A DNA stretch of 64,000 nt from Streptococcus oralis (GCF_021497885.1 NZ_CP046523.1:973501-1037500); one strand, 5' to 3'. Counted from the stretch's first letter, positions 1 to 8,190 are shown. Made by a program: numbers and translations. Notes: generated from the sequence alone by a model not told the origin.

Positions 1-2
1 AG

Positions 3-476
3 AGAAATCTTGAAGCTGTATTGGAAAAAGCGAAAAAAGGAGAGCCTGTTAGCACTTACCAAGAAAGATTGAATCAGACTCCTGTAAATGAAGGTCATTG
101 GACAGGTGAAAGAGGAGAGTCTACATTTGTTTCAAACAAAGATGAAGTTAGAAAAATTTTAGATGATGTAAATCTAGAAGGTATAGAGTATGAAAATGCG
201 ATACCAGATTTTTCACCTGTCTCTAAAGGTGAAGTGAAAATTACAGATATGGGTATTGACAGAAATGCTAACTTTAGACAAGCTGATGAGCTCCTTGCTA
301 GAGAATTAGGGAAAACTCGTCGAGAAATTGTTAAGTTTAGAAAAGAAAATAAACTAACGTGGCACGAACTTAATGACATGACGAGTATGCAACTAGTTCC
401 GAGTATCATAAATAGTAAATTTGGGCATTTAGGCGGTGTTTCAGAAGTTAAAAAGTTGTTGGAATTATTGCAGTAG
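3..476 (+). CDS. C-terminal part of a polymorphic toxin, HNH/Endo VII-like nuclease tip (5' partial)
   Basis: The reading frame is open to the left window edge, so this is the tail of a longer protein; the TTG near base 21 is not a real start. The last 50 or so residues read LTWHELND, then MQLVP, then FGHLGG. This matches the layout of the HNH/Endo VII nuclease toxins with a Trp-His motif (WHH-type, PF14414-like): a WH pair, an MQLVP strand and a late His before GG. The second His of the usual WHH is Glu here. Such domains are DNase tips of secreted polymorphic toxins. A probable immunity gene follows after 15 bp, and LXG toxin remnants lie downstream, which supports a type VII-type effector. 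The assignment rests on motif memory, and activity is uncertain because of the altered motif. Confidence 0.65.
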   Translation, partial: RNLEAVLEKAKKGEPVSTYQERLNQTPVNEGHWTGERGESTFVSNKDEVRKILDDVNLEGIEYENAIPDFSPVSKGEVKITDMGIDRNANFRQADELLARELGKTRREIVKFRKENKLTWHELNDMTSMQLVPSIINSKFGHLGGVSEVKKLLELLQ

Positions 477-491
477 AAAAAGAGGTGTGAA

Positions 492-974
492 ATGAAGATA
501 GTACATCCTGTTTTTGGGGAATTGACATTTAATAATGGTTGGACTAAGAGTATTAAATTAAATATTTTTAAAAAGGAATTTTCTGTTGAAATAATTATTG
601 ATGCAGATGAAGATGCGGTGTTCGATGAAAATCAAATCAAAGCTTTTGAATTTTTTTTCAGTGATATTCAGAACTGTGTTACCCAAGCCGAGAATGGTAT
701 TGTTGGATATTATAATTCAATAATTGATGAGGTAATTGATAGACTGGATTCAGATTCTAATTTTGGTCAGAAGTTATTAAATGCTAAAGATAATCCGAGT
801 GAAATCTTTAAATTTTTGACAGTAAAACAAATTATGATTCCGATGAATTTTGATGATAATACACGTGAAGCAGGCTTCATTTGTGATTGTGAATGGGATA
901 TTGAAAACGGTGTTGGAATAAAATATATTAATGAACAAATATCAGAAATAGGATTTCAAGACATTTTGTTATAA
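492..974 (+). CDS. Probable immunity protein for the upstream nuclease tip (DUF6985/DUF2004-like)
   Basis: A 160-aa acidic cytosolic protein with no signal peptide or membrane segment. It starts at ATG 15 bp after the toxin stop, with AGAGGTG as ribosome binding site. The N-terminus (HPVFGEL) and the C-terminal pattern of a Cys-Asp-Cys-x-Trp block, then GVGIKYIN and IGFQDILL, resemble DUF6985/DUF2004-type proteins, many of which sit directly behind polymorphic toxins. By position and size it should bind and neutralise the toxin tip encoded just upstream. The family assignment is from memory and moderately secure; the immunity role is inference from gene order. Confidence 0.6.
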   Translation: MKIVHPVFGELTFNNGWTKSIKLNIFKKEFSVEIIIDADEDAVFDENQIKAFEFFFSDIQNCVTQAENGIVGYYNSIIDEVIDRLDSDSNFGQKLLNAKDNPSEIFKFLTVKQIMIPMNFDDNTREAGFICDCEWDIENGVGIKYINEQISEIGFQDILL

Positions 975-1048
975 TTGAAGTTATGTTCAGCGGACCACGA
1001 TCAGCAGTACTGAACAGCTTTTTAGTGCTTTAAGTAGCCAAATGGCAG

Positions 1049-1100
1049 CTGCGTGATGTGATGCACTTCTCAAGTAAACATGCGGATGATGCAGTGAGAG
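1049..1100 (+). repeat. Toxin homology arm, copy 1
   Basis: 52 bases that match 2791-2842 at 47 of 52 positions. Both copies encode LR(D/E)VMHFSSK followed by (H/L)ADD. This is the conserved sequence just before the variable toxin tip in this toxin family, so it is a natural crossover point for swapping tips. Confidence 0.8.
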
Positions 1101-1576
1101 GTGTAGGTGGTTCTGGGAAAGTAGAGCGCTTCTATGATGATATAAAAAATATAACAGCTAAGGATATTCCAACAGTTAAAAGTGGAGATTTTGAAAAATT
1201 TTTCAATTCTCTAACGGTAGAAGAGTTAGACTTTATTTGGAAGAAAAAGGAACTACGTAAGAAAATTGAACGTCAATTAAGATATCCTGGTGGAATGCAT
1301 GAGTGGCATTTAGTTTCAAGGACTCCGCAATTCAAGTATTGGGATATAACTGCCGAAAAAATTAGAGAGTTACGTACTGCAATTTCAGATGTAAAGTTTA
1401 TTAACCCTGAAGGAGTCCATGGTGGTTTAGGTTCTACAAAAGCACATAATGAATTGCTGGAAATTATTGATTCGTCGAAAGATTATGATATGTTTGTGAG
1501 AAGATTAAATATCTGGGCTAATTATCGTCTTGAGGGAGGAGTTCAGGTATTACCTAAGGGGCTAAGAATTCCATAG
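1058..1576 (+). CDS. Orphan (silent) polymorphic toxin C-terminal cassette
   Basis: A 172-residue frame that begins inside the homology arm (VMHFSSKHADD) and continues into a variable tip with GGMHEWHL, a GVHGGLG-x4-H block and a final LPKGLR. There is no ribosome binding site at the GTG, and an in-frame TAA lies 25 bases upstream. It therefore looks like a displaced toxin tip waiting to recombine onto a full toxin gene rather than a translated gene. The LPxGLR ending and the His-rich centre are seen in other polymorphic-toxin tips, but I cannot name the nuclease or other activity. An Imm22-type gene follows 22 bp later, completing a toxin-immunity cassette. Confidence 0.6.
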   Translation: MMHFSSKHADDAVRGVGGSGKVERFYDDIKNITAKDIPTVKSGDFEKFFNSLTVEELDFIWKKKELRKKIERQLRYPGGMHEWHLVSRTPQFKYWDITAEKIRELRTAISDVKFINPEGVHGGLGSTKAHNELLEIIDSSKDYDMFVRRLNIWANYRLEGGVQVLPKGLRIP

Positions 1577-1598
1577 CTAATAGAAAGGATTTAATAAA

Positions 1599-1976
1599 AT
1601 GGAAACAGACAATACGGTATCTATTTGGATAGGTAATTTCAAAAATTTAACTGAGTTAGAAAATTATATTGATCTAACTTATGATAATGAGGGAGAGATC
1701 GTTGTTTCTGATTTTTTCAACGATTTTAAGATAGATATTAATGATATAGATGAAGATTTAATTGAAAAAGCAGTTTTGCCAAATGAAACAAACGATATAT
1801 CTATTATTTTGCGCACTGCTTCCTATGAGGAACAGTTGTTGTGTGAATTGAACGCATTAGAGAGTCTGACTATAAATAAAGGCAATGCAGTTGTACTACT
1901 CTATAACTATGCTTATGATGGCTCTGTAAAATCCTCAGATTATTTAAATTTTATTACAAGTGTAGATTATAGATGA
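1599..1976 (+). CDS. Imm22-type immunity protein
   Basis: A 125-aa acidic protein with GAAAGGA as ribosome binding site. The opening VSIWIGNFKNLTELENYI followed by a Tyr-Asp-x-Glu-Gly segment and SDFFNDF matches the immunity protein 22 family (PF14112), cytosolic antidotes to polymorphic toxins. It sits directly after the orphan tip at 1058-1576, so it presumably protects against that tip. Its retention next to an untranslated tip fits an orphan cassette that guards against toxins of neighbouring strains. The family call is from sequence pattern; the cognate pairing is inferred. Confidence 0.7.
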   Translation: METDNTVSIWIGNFKNLTELENYIDLTYDNEGEIVVSDFFNDFKIDINDIDEDLIEKAVLPNETNDISIILRTASYEEQLLCELNALESLTINKGNAVVLLYNYAYDGSVKSSDYLNFITSVDYR

Positions 1977-1989
1977 AACAATAACTTAG

Positions 1990-2952
1990 GAGTTTTATTG
2001 CCGTCATCACCCCATCCAAGCTTGGCTGAAGGATCGCTCGAATGAGATTGCCTCCTGGTGGGGTGATGTTGTTGAGGGCACACGGAATCTGCCTGTTCCA
2101 CCACAGGACTTGAAAGATTCTCTCTTGTTTGCGGAAGATTTTATTGGTGCAGCTGGAAGTATGGTTTCAGAGACTGCCATCGGAGCTGTAGATTTGACTC
2201 AGATCATTGGTATTGCCAGTATTGATGGCGTCAATCGCCTAACAGGAGGTAAAACTCCAGAGTGGATGAAGCGGGACTTGCAAGGAACGGCAGATAACTT
2301 GTCTAGCCTTGCGGAGTTAGGAGTAGGAATTTACACTGCTCTGACGGATTCAGGTGCGGCTCAGCGTGGCTAGGATCCCAATGCGAGCTATGCGGATAAG
2401 GCAGTTTATCGTGCTCAAGAGACAGGAAAAGCCCTCTGGGATAAAGTTACCCATATGGATGCCTATGACGTAGGAGGATTGACCTTTGAAGTTGCTAGTC
2501 TTTTTGTCGGTCCAGCAGCTGTAGGTAAGATGGCGAAGGGGACGAAACTAGGAGCTAAGGCAGCTGAGATGATTCAGTTAGCCAAGAACAGCACCAAATC
2601 AAGAATTCTCGCAAATGTCGAAAAATGGGGATCAAAGGTTGACAATATCCTAGCGAAGAGCAATAATGTCATTGGGAAATTTGGGGAGAAATTATTAGAC
2701 ACTCGAATCCCAGTTGGCATTCGTAAAGAGGCAGTTGCCTTTGCGGGAGGTATGGGAACCATGCCTACCTTCAGCGTTGAGAGTAAGACTCTACGTGAGG
2801 TGATGCACTTCTCAAGCAAACTTGCGGATGATGTAGTGAGAGTGGCAGAGAAGCCCTTTGATAAAGAGCGGATTCTTGAAAATATTAGGCAAAGCCGACT
2901 TGCACGGGAAAGTTCGAAGTTTGATGACTATCTTCGCACGTTGAGTGTGTAG
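1990..2952 (+). pseudogene. LXG-type polymorphic toxin remnant with internal TAG stop
   Basis: One frame runs from 1990 to 2952. It encodes YCRHHPIQAW, then WWGDVVEGTRNLPVPPQDL, a hydrophobic central region, and VMHFSSKLADDVV near the end. This is the pre-toxin portion of LXG-type type VII effectors. A TAG at 2371-2373 interrupts it, and coding resumes immediately in the same frame (DPNASYADKAVYRAQETGK), so a point nonsense mutation is the simplest explanation. The N-terminal LXG domain is absent, there is no start or ribosome binding site, and the frame stops soon after the homology arm without a recognisable toxin domain. It is a decayed fragment left by cassette exchange or deletion. Confidence 0.85.
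2791..2842 (+). repeat. Toxin homology arm, copy 2
   Basis: Partner of 1049-1100 with five mismatches in 52 bases. It lies inside the LXG remnant, just upstream of where a toxin tip would begin. Confidence 0.8.
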
Positions 2953-3019
2953 CTTTGCTTGTACGAGCCAATTAAACAAGGATGTAGCTAGTGAAGGTCC
3001 TAAAGTAAGGAGTTTAAAC

Positions 3020-3826
3020 ATGAAATTCCATGAATTTGGGGATAAGAATTTGCCTCCTATCTTACTGATACACGGTGGTGGCAGTTCTTGGTGGAATTAT
3101 CTTCGTCAAGCACGAATCTTGTCAAAAGAATACCGTGTTATTCTACCCACTTTGAATGGCCACGGCGAGGAATATCAACTTGATTATGTTTCTACTGAAG
3201 ATTCTGCTTTGGAGATTCTAGACTATATCAAAGCAAACTGTGGTGGGAAATTGTTTGCAATCGGTGGTGTTTCACTTGGTGGTCAAATTGCCATGGAGCT
3301 TTTGTCTTTAGACAGTGAAATTGCTGAGAAGGCCATCATAGATGGAAGTCTCTGTATTCCTCAACCAAGGTTAGCTAAAATCAGCATCTTTCTAGTGTCT
3401 CTATTTGGTAAACTGATGTTCAATAAATTCTCTTGCAAACTTCAGTTAAGCATGATGAACAAACTCTATCCTAAACTGGCTTATCCAGAGGAAATAAAAG
3501 CTTATTATTTGGAGGATTTGCCAAGGACCCCTGTCAAAACATTGGTGACCATTTACAAAAACTATATGGGATGTTACAAGCTGAAAGATATGATTTCTGC
3601 TAGCAAGGCTCAGGTTCTGTATATCTATGGTGAAAAAGAATTGAACTGTGTGAAAGAATCAGCGAAATTATTTCATCAGCTACATTCAAATACAATTTTG
3701 TATGAAGCAAAGGGGTATAACCACGGTTATTTATCAGCTTACCTGCCTTATGAGTGGATTGATTTGGTGGTGCCATTTTTAAAGAGTGATTCATTAGAAA
3801 TGTGTAACGAATCTGATATGCCATAA
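3020..3826 (+). CDS. Alpha/beta-hydrolase family protein
   Basis: 268 aa from ATG 3020, chosen because AAGTAAGGAG precedes it; the longer frame from 2945 runs back into the LXG remnant. It has LLIHGGGSSWW (oxyanion-hole loop), GGVSLGG (nucleophile elbow with Ser, residues 84-90), YIYGEKE before the acid position, and NHGY with the catalytic His near residue 235. The fold suggests a cytosolic esterase or similar serine hydrolase; the substrate cannot be told from sequence. It sits between toxin debris and a truncated ADP-ribosylglycohydrolase, so the locus is a recombination scar, but the gene itself looks intact. Confidence 0.8.
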   Translation: MKFHEFGDKNLPPILLIHGGGSSWWNYLRQARILSKEYRVILPTLNGHGEEYQLDYVSTEDSALEILDYIKANCGGKLFAIGGVSLGGQIAMELLSLDSEIAEKAIIDGSLCIPQPRLAKISIFLVSLFGKLMFNKFSCKLQLSMMNKLYPKLAYPEEIKAYYLEDLPRTPVKTLVTIYKNYMGCYKLKDMISASKAQVLYIYGEKELNCVKESAKLFHQLHSNTILYEAKGYNHGYLSAYLPYEWIDLVVPFLKSDSLEMCNESDMP

Positions 3827-3837
3827 AGAGGAAACTT

Positions 3838-3966
3838 ATGCTAGAAGCAATTATTGGTGATATTGTAGGTTCAGTTTACGAATGGAACAATATCAAAACG
3901 AAAGACTTTCCATTATTTCGGAAGGATTGTTTTTTCACGGATGATACGGTAAGTCCGAACTGCTGA
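3838..3966 (+). pseudogene. Truncated ADP-ribosylglycohydrolase (DraG-like) gene, N-terminal fragment
   Basis: A 42-codon frame with a good ribosome binding site (AAGAGGAAAC) encodes LEAIIGDIVGSVYEW and ends in FFTDDTV before it diverges to a stop. The GDxxGSxYE block and FTDDT are the first metal-binding motifs of the DraG/ADP-ribosylglycohydrolase family, whose members are about 250 residues or more. The remaining metal-binding and substrate residues are gone, so no enzyme can result. Such hydrolases can reverse toxin-type ADP-ribosylation, so it may be a decayed immunity or phage-defence gene, but that role is inference. Confidence 0.8.
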
Positions 3967-4070
3967 GTGTGTGAGTTTGTTAGTGAAACGTTGCTAATCC
4001 TCAAAATAAAGAAGCCAAAATTCCATTATTTTGAGATGAAAACCTAAACTGTTTTTAAGGAGGTAAAATA

Positions 4071-4688
4071 TTGATAGAAAGCAGACCTGAGTTTGAAAAA
4101 ATCTCATCCTTTGATGAATTTAATAAATACTATTGGTATCGTGATGAACTTTCACAGATATGCAAGTCATTAGGGCTTGAATATAGAGGTACAAAACAAG
4201 AACTCAATGATATTATTGAGCAGTACTTCAAGGGGAATTTGATTAAAAAATCATCAGTAAAAAGAAAAAAGAAACGAGTAGAAGTCGTTACTTTAGACAC
4301 GCCCTTACTTGAATGTGGATTCGCCTTTAATGCACGCTTTAGAGAATATTTCTCAACTTTAACAGAGGTTTCACCCTTCAAGTTTACTGCTGATATGGCT
4401 ACTGCTTGGAGAAAGGTCAAAAGAGAACATGATTTGAGTTTTACAATCCAAGATATGCTAAAAGTTTACTATGGAGATTCAGATTATGCCAAGTATGACC
4501 ATTCGGTTTGTCAATGGAATCAGTTTTTAAAGGATTTCTGTGCAGACGAAAATAGTGGCAATTACTCGAATAAACTAAAAGTAGCTTCTATTCTTTGGAA
4601 AGAAGTTAGAAATTCAAGTAATGAAAAAATTTATTCAAAGAATCTTTTGACCGAATATGCTGATAAAATACAAGAGTATGGCAAGTAG
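4071..4688 (+). CDS. SAP-domain protein
   Basis: 205 aa, starting at TTG 4071, which is preceded by a perfect AAGGAGG seven bases upstream; there is no suitable ATG. The first 60 residues have FNKYYWYRDELSQICKSLGL then GTKQELNDIIEQYF, a helix-turn-helix-like SAP motif that commonly binds nucleic acid. A basic linker (KKSSVKRKKKR) and an unassigned helical C-terminus follow. Similar proteins are scattered singly in streptococcal genomes; the function is unknown. An inverted repeat upstream (CTCAAAATAA at 4000 and TTATTTTGAG at 4026) could form a hairpin in the leader. Confidence 0.65.
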   Translation: MIESRPEFEKISSFDEFNKYYWYRDELSQICKSLGLEYRGTKQELNDIIEQYFKGNLIKKSSVKRKKKRVEVVTLDTPLLECGFAFNARFREYFSTLTEVSPFKFTADMATAWRKVKREHDLSFTIQDMLKVYYGDSDYAKYDHSVCQWNQFLKDFCADENSGNYSNKLKVASILWKEVRNSSNEKIYSKNLLTEYADKIQEYGK

Positions 4689-4733
4689 AAATGTCAGTAT
4701 AAACCAATAGTTCACAGGGAGGAAGTTTATGCT

Positions 4734-5105
4734 ATGCGTGTTTCTGATAAAGAGAAGCTAGATTCTAAGAAAATTGAATTTGATTTTATGGAAAAAGTTG
4801 CTTCTCTTGGAGTTTGTAAATTTTTAAAAGATAGACCTCAAGTATCTCCCTCTTTTGCATCTGGTATGATAGATGGATATTTTGATGACGAGGTTCCGGA
4901 TTTATTTTAGAAACTTCTTGCAATTTACATTCTAAGCAACCTAGTTGGAGCTCTTCCACGGGCTATTGCTTATGGAGAAGAAGAAGTATCAGTAATGCAA
5001 AATCAAGCAAAGGAAATTTTGGAATGGTATGATGATATGAAACAAATTATTCCTGGTTGGTATATGAACAAGAATAATACTGATAATTCCAGAAACAGCA
5101 AATAA
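4734..5105 (+). pseudogene. Conserved small gene interrupted by an in-frame TAG
   Basis: From ATG 4734 (AGGGAGGAAG upstream) the frame reads MRVSDKEKLDSKK and stops at TAG 4908-4910. Coding-like sequence then resumes in the same frame (KLLAIYILSNLVGALPRAIA, then EILEWYDDM) to TAA at 5103. The whole is 123 codons plus stop. The uninterrupted style on both sides indicates one original gene of unknown function broken by a nonsense mutation. An N-terminal 58-residue product could still be made. The stop codon region overlaps a terminator hairpin. Confidence 0.6.
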
Positions 5106-5127
5106 AAATAAGTTTGCTGTTTTTTCT
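5094..5127 (+). terminator. Rho-independent terminator
   Basis: AACAGCAAA and its complement TTTGCTGTT enclose a short A-rich loop and lead into a T run. The left arm includes the last codons of the broken gene. Confidence 0.7.
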
Positions 5128-5152
5128 TTATAAAAATAGGAGTAAGAGAAAA

Positions 5153-5215
5153 TGAAGAATATCTTTCGGATAAATATAAAGATACAGGATGAAACTAGTC
5201 TTAAGCACAGCTGAT
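5153..5215 (+). CDS. Possible 20-aa peptide or gene-start remnant
   Basis: ATG with AGGAG nine bases upstream opens MKNIFRINIKIQDETSLKHS and then stops. It may be a truncated gene start or chance. No family is recognisable. Confidence 0.2.
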
Positions 5216-5356
5216 AAAATGTTCTAAAAATGATATAATTATAAGAAAATATGATGGATAATTTAACGCTTAGATAGGCTAATGTTAGAGGAGCATTGAA
5301 GTCATTTATTTTAAATGTGTAAAAGATAGTTTAGTATTTTAAGGAGAAGGGCTATT

Positions 5357-5590
5357 ATGAAAATGGAAGTAGGGAAAACTTATCTTGTTAAAAAAGATAT
5401 TTTTAGTTTTAAAAAGGGAGAACTTTGGTCATTAGTAAATATAGGGTATCAGCCTTATTTTGGTGAACATAATTTTGTTTTTATCAATGCGGAGAAGCGG
5501 AAGGAGTTCGCGGTTTTATGTGACAGCTCAGATGAAGATATGCAGATATATCATCAGTTGGAAGAATATTTCGAATCATACCAAAAATGA
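5357..5590 (+). CDS. DUF3601-like small protein
   Basis: 77 aa from ATG with AAGGAGAAGG upstream. It contains YLVKKDIFSFKKGELWSLV, then GYQPYFGEHNFVF and a helical C-terminus. The KKGExW-(F/L)V plus GYxPYF layout resembles DUF3601, a small beta-rich domain often found as a lone cytosolic protein or near toxin loci. A TG-A-TATAAT extended -10 at 5231-5239 may be its promoter. The role is unknown; immunity is possible given the neighbourhood. Confidence 0.5.
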   Translation: MKMEVGKTYLVKKDIFSFKKGELWSLVNIGYQPYFGEHNFVFINAEKRKEFAVLCDSSDEDMQIYHQLEEYFESYQK

Positions 5591-5772
5591 GAGAAGATTA
5601 TTATCAAGAAAGGTGATAGAAAAAATATTTTCCAAAAGGCAAGCTGGTTTATAAATATTCGAAAACATTACAGGTTGGAAACGGAATTCTACAAAGCGCC
5701 TTACCTGAAATTCGTCTAAGCAATGATAGTGAAAAAATTTGCAGAAGAGTCAAGTGGTTCGTAGGAGGAGTG

Positions 5773-6741
5773 ATGGAGAAATTAAAATTAAGTCTTTTAC
5801 AAAAATGGGAACTGCCTAAGCAGTATAGCTTTGTGCATAGTTCAGCTCTACTTTCTGACGGTAGGGTGTTGATTCTGACAAGTGAAACAGATGATAGTGA
5901 TAAATATTGTGTTCTTGTATTGTCTTCTTCAGATATCAAAAAAATAGAGATTTGTAATTGTTCTGAAGATAGAAGAAATTACCCTGTACTTTTCCGTTTT
6001 GAAGAAGGTTTTGGAATCATAAAAAAAGGACAACAATGCGAATATTATACTGGTGATTTTTCCTCACCTGAACGATTATCGATAAAGAACGGTCATTCAG
6101 TTTTACAAAATATAGTGCCTAAAAAAGCTCAACAGAGATATTTTCAGGTTACATCGGACAGTTCGCTGATTCCGGTTTGCTTTGAAAATAATGTGTATTA
6201 CGGAGATGCAAGATGTTTTGCTCTTTTGGAATTTGATATTACTAAAAAATATGCCGAATGGAAATCTTTTTCAAATATTGATAAAAAGGCATTCACACAT
6301 CGTGATGACAGAAGAGATGAGACACCAAAAATAGACAGTCTGAAAATAGCTAACCGAGAAATCTATGCTTTTCTTTCGGGAGAAAGTACAACATCGGTAA
6401 ATAAATGGGGCATGGATTACTATGCACTTGCCAAAATCTCTGCAGACGGAACAGTAGTTGAAAAGTTTTTAGAATCGGACAATTTGAAACAATCCAGTAA
6501 AAAAGGCGGTGTGAACGGAGTGTTCACCGATTCCGACTACGTAGTAATGACACCTCTTTTTAAGACAGATGAGTGGAAGGGAAAGCAAAAACTTTTTTCA
6601 CTTACTGTAAGAAAATATTTTGATATCGGTCTTCCGAGAGGAATGAGCAAGCATAAGGTGCAAAATATCAGTGGAGATAGTTGCATTACTTCGCTTTATA
6701 ACAGAGGGTTAAAAGAAGTTGCACTGTGCAAAATAGGATGA
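5773..6741 (+). CDS. Uncharacterised protein with propeller-like repeats
   Basis: 322 aa. GTAGGAGGAG precedes both GTG 5770 and ATG 5773; ATG is preferred because the GTG would leave almost no spacing. There is no signal peptide. The sequence alternates short beta strands (LLSDGRVLILTSE, YCVLVLSS, CFALLEFDI, YALAKISADGTVVEKF) like the blades of a beta-propeller, but I recognise no family. The frame is open about 40 codons upstream of the start (KLVYKYSKTLQVGNG to VKWFVGG), without a start, suggesting the remnant of a preceding coding region fused at this point. Function unknown. Confidence 0.55.
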   Translation: MEKLKLSLLQKWELPKQYSFVHSSALLSDGRVLILTSETDDSDKYCVLVLSSSDIKKIEICNCSEDRRNYPVLFRFEEGFGIIKKGQQCEYYTGDFSSPERLSIKNGHSVLQNIVPKKAQQRYFQVTSDSSLIPVCFENNVYYGDARCFALLEFDITKKYAEWKSFSNIDKKAFTHRDDRRDETPKIDSLKIANREIYAFLSGESTTSVNKWGMDYYALAKISADGTVVEKFLESDNLKQSSKKGGVNGVFTDSDYVVMTPLFKTDEWKGKQKLFSLTVRKYFDIGLPRGMSKHKVQNISGDSCITSLYNRGLKEVALCKIG

Positions 6742-6877
6742 CAATAGTAAGATTTACGATGTTTTTACTTCGCGATAATCGGTTTGCTTTTAGATTCGTA
6801 TTTGCTGAGATAAAAACGAATGCAATCATGTGACTGAAAAGATAACATAACAATAAAAATTTGAGGAGGAATGTAGG

Positions 6878-7306
6878 ATGTTGTTGGATGATGAAAGATA
6901 TGCAGAGGTTATTGCTTATGGTAAGGAAGCTGTAACCAAGATAGGCGAAAACAAGTTCGAGGAGGGATTCGTTCTTGCAGAACAAGGTTGGAACGCTTTT
7001 CCAGAGTCGGGAGCAAAATGGAATCAGGGATACAACTATGCGAAAAGCTTTTTCAAGCATGCGATCGGAAATAGAGATATGGTGATAGCAAAATCTTGGT
7101 TGGACAGAATGATCGAAAACAATGATGAGCTGCACTTGTTTGATTCTGAGGTTGAACACATGAAGGCAAAGTATGAATTTGAACTTGGAAACTTAGACGA
7201 AGCATTTGAACTATGGAAGAATCTGCTCAAACAAAAAGGTGTAGGCAACCGATATTTCCAGTCTGACGATCCAAAGTATAAGGAATTCTATCAATCAAGA
7301 AAATAA
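6878..7306 (+). CDS. TPR-like small protein
   Basis: 142 aa, ATG 6878 after GAGGAGG. The whole protein is predicted helical with tetratricopeptide-like spacing: VLAEQGWNAFPE, YNYAKSFFKHAIGNRD, and YEFELGNLDEAFELWKNLL in the last third. It has no signal peptide or catalytic motif. It follows the propeller-like gene by 136 bp on the same strand and may be co-transcribed. Family unassigned; a protein-binding or immunity role is possible but not shown. Confidence 0.5.
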   Translation: MLLDDERYAEVIAYGKEAVTKIGENKFEEGFVLAEQGWNAFPESGAKWNQGYNYAKSFFKHAIGNRDMVIAKSWLDRMIENNDELHLFDSEVEHMKAKYEFELGNLDEAFELWKNLLKQKGVGNRYFQSDDPKYKEFYQSRK

Positions 7307-7423
7307 TTTTATTCAACAAAAGTAACTAAGAGAAATCAATCTTAGAGAGGATTGTGATATCTGTATAAGGAATTGTTATAAAAAGATGAATCAACATAAG
7401 GAAAAATAATTGCTGGAGGAACT

Positions 7424-7993
7424 ATGAACCAAATTGAGAAGTATCGAATATTGAGTGCAGGAAAAGCATTCGGTAACCGTGCCAAAATTGCTTTGGTCTT
7501 GCTTGATAGCAGCACAGCTTATGAAGAATTAAAAGAAGAAGCCGCACAAAGCATGGTTGCTGGAAGTTATGACTGTGTAGGAGGAGACCCGGCTGTAATA
7601 CTTGAAAGAATAGCAATAGAATTGATATGTCGTGACACCCGTAATACGTGGTATTTACCTGATAATGTAAAATTTTGGGATAAGCGTTTCGGCAGTTTGT
7701 TTGAAAATAAGTTTTTTTGTTATGACGATGATATAGAAACATGGAGCAAGATACTTTACAAATATTTTGTAAAACTGCAATGGATGCCGAAAAGAGAAGA
7801 TTATACTTCAACAAGGAGCTATAATAATGTTTGGGGATATTTTGCAGAACTTTTAGCAGTTGTAAAACAAAATAATCATCCTGAGTTTGATAAGTATTAT
7901 GAAATTGCAGTTCAAAATGGAATGAATCCAGTGGTTTTGGAAAGAAAGTTACAAGAACTCTCTGAAATCAAACAACAATTTTCTGTAATTTAA
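7424..7993 (+). CDS. Uncharacterised 189-aa protein
   Basis: ATG with CTGGAGGAAC upstream. A soluble protein with KIALVLLDSSTAYEELKEEA near residue 25, GSYDCVGGDPAVILERIA and a C-terminal helical region. I recognise no family. It lies in the same accessory run as the propeller- and TPR-like genes and shares their orientation. Not interrupted, and translation signals are good, so it is likely a real gene. Confidence 0.5.
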   Translation: MNQIEKYRILSAGKAFGNRAKIALVLLDSSTAYEELKEEAAQSMVAGSYDCVGGDPAVILERIAIELICRDTRNTWYLPDNVKFWDKRFGSLFENKFFCYDDDIETWSKILYKYFVKLQWMPKREDYTSTRSYNNVWGYFAELLAVVKQNNHPEFDKYYEIAVQNGMNPVVLERKLQELSEIKQQFSVI

Positions 7994-8037
7994 CAAGTAG
8001 TCATTCAGTTTAGAAAAAATGTGACAAAAAATGAATC

Positions 8038-8190
8038 AATTTATGGTCGAAAGGAAAGAATTACAGATTTTATATCCTTGGAAGCCGTTGTAATAATCTT
8101 TTAAGAGATGTGCAGTGTAGTAGCTGCCGACGATATAATCTAGCTAGCCAATCGTTTCATAAGCAGAAGAAGCCTAAAACAAGGCCTTAG
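8038..8190 (+). other. Gene-free stretch (7994-8411) with a short open remnant
   Basis: The 418 bases between 7994 and 8411 hold no credible complete gene. One frame is open for about 50 codons here and reads RFYILGSRCNNLL, then DVQCSSCRRYNLASQ, without a start codon or ribosome binding site. It could be a relic of a lost gene; no family is recognisable. A terminator and a promoter, listed separately, fill the right half. Confidence 0.25.

Noticed and set aside
95-409. Antisense open frames such as this one opposite real genes
   Set aside because: No ribosome binding site, low-complexity composition, and complete overlap with better-supported genes.
984-1026. Hairpin TGTTCAG/CTGAACA with T run as a terminator after the first immunity gene
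   Set aside because: Loop of 19 bases and weak stem; the sequence is part of an old coding junction.
2371-4910. Programmed TAG recoding (pyrrolysine or suppression) for the two interrupted genes
   Set aside because: No recoding element and the LXG fragment lacks its start; decay is simpler. Kept only as a low-interest test.
8107-8190. Transposase remnant (Cys-x2-Cys segment DVQCSSCRR)
   Set aside because: No inverted repeats or recognisable transposase motif.
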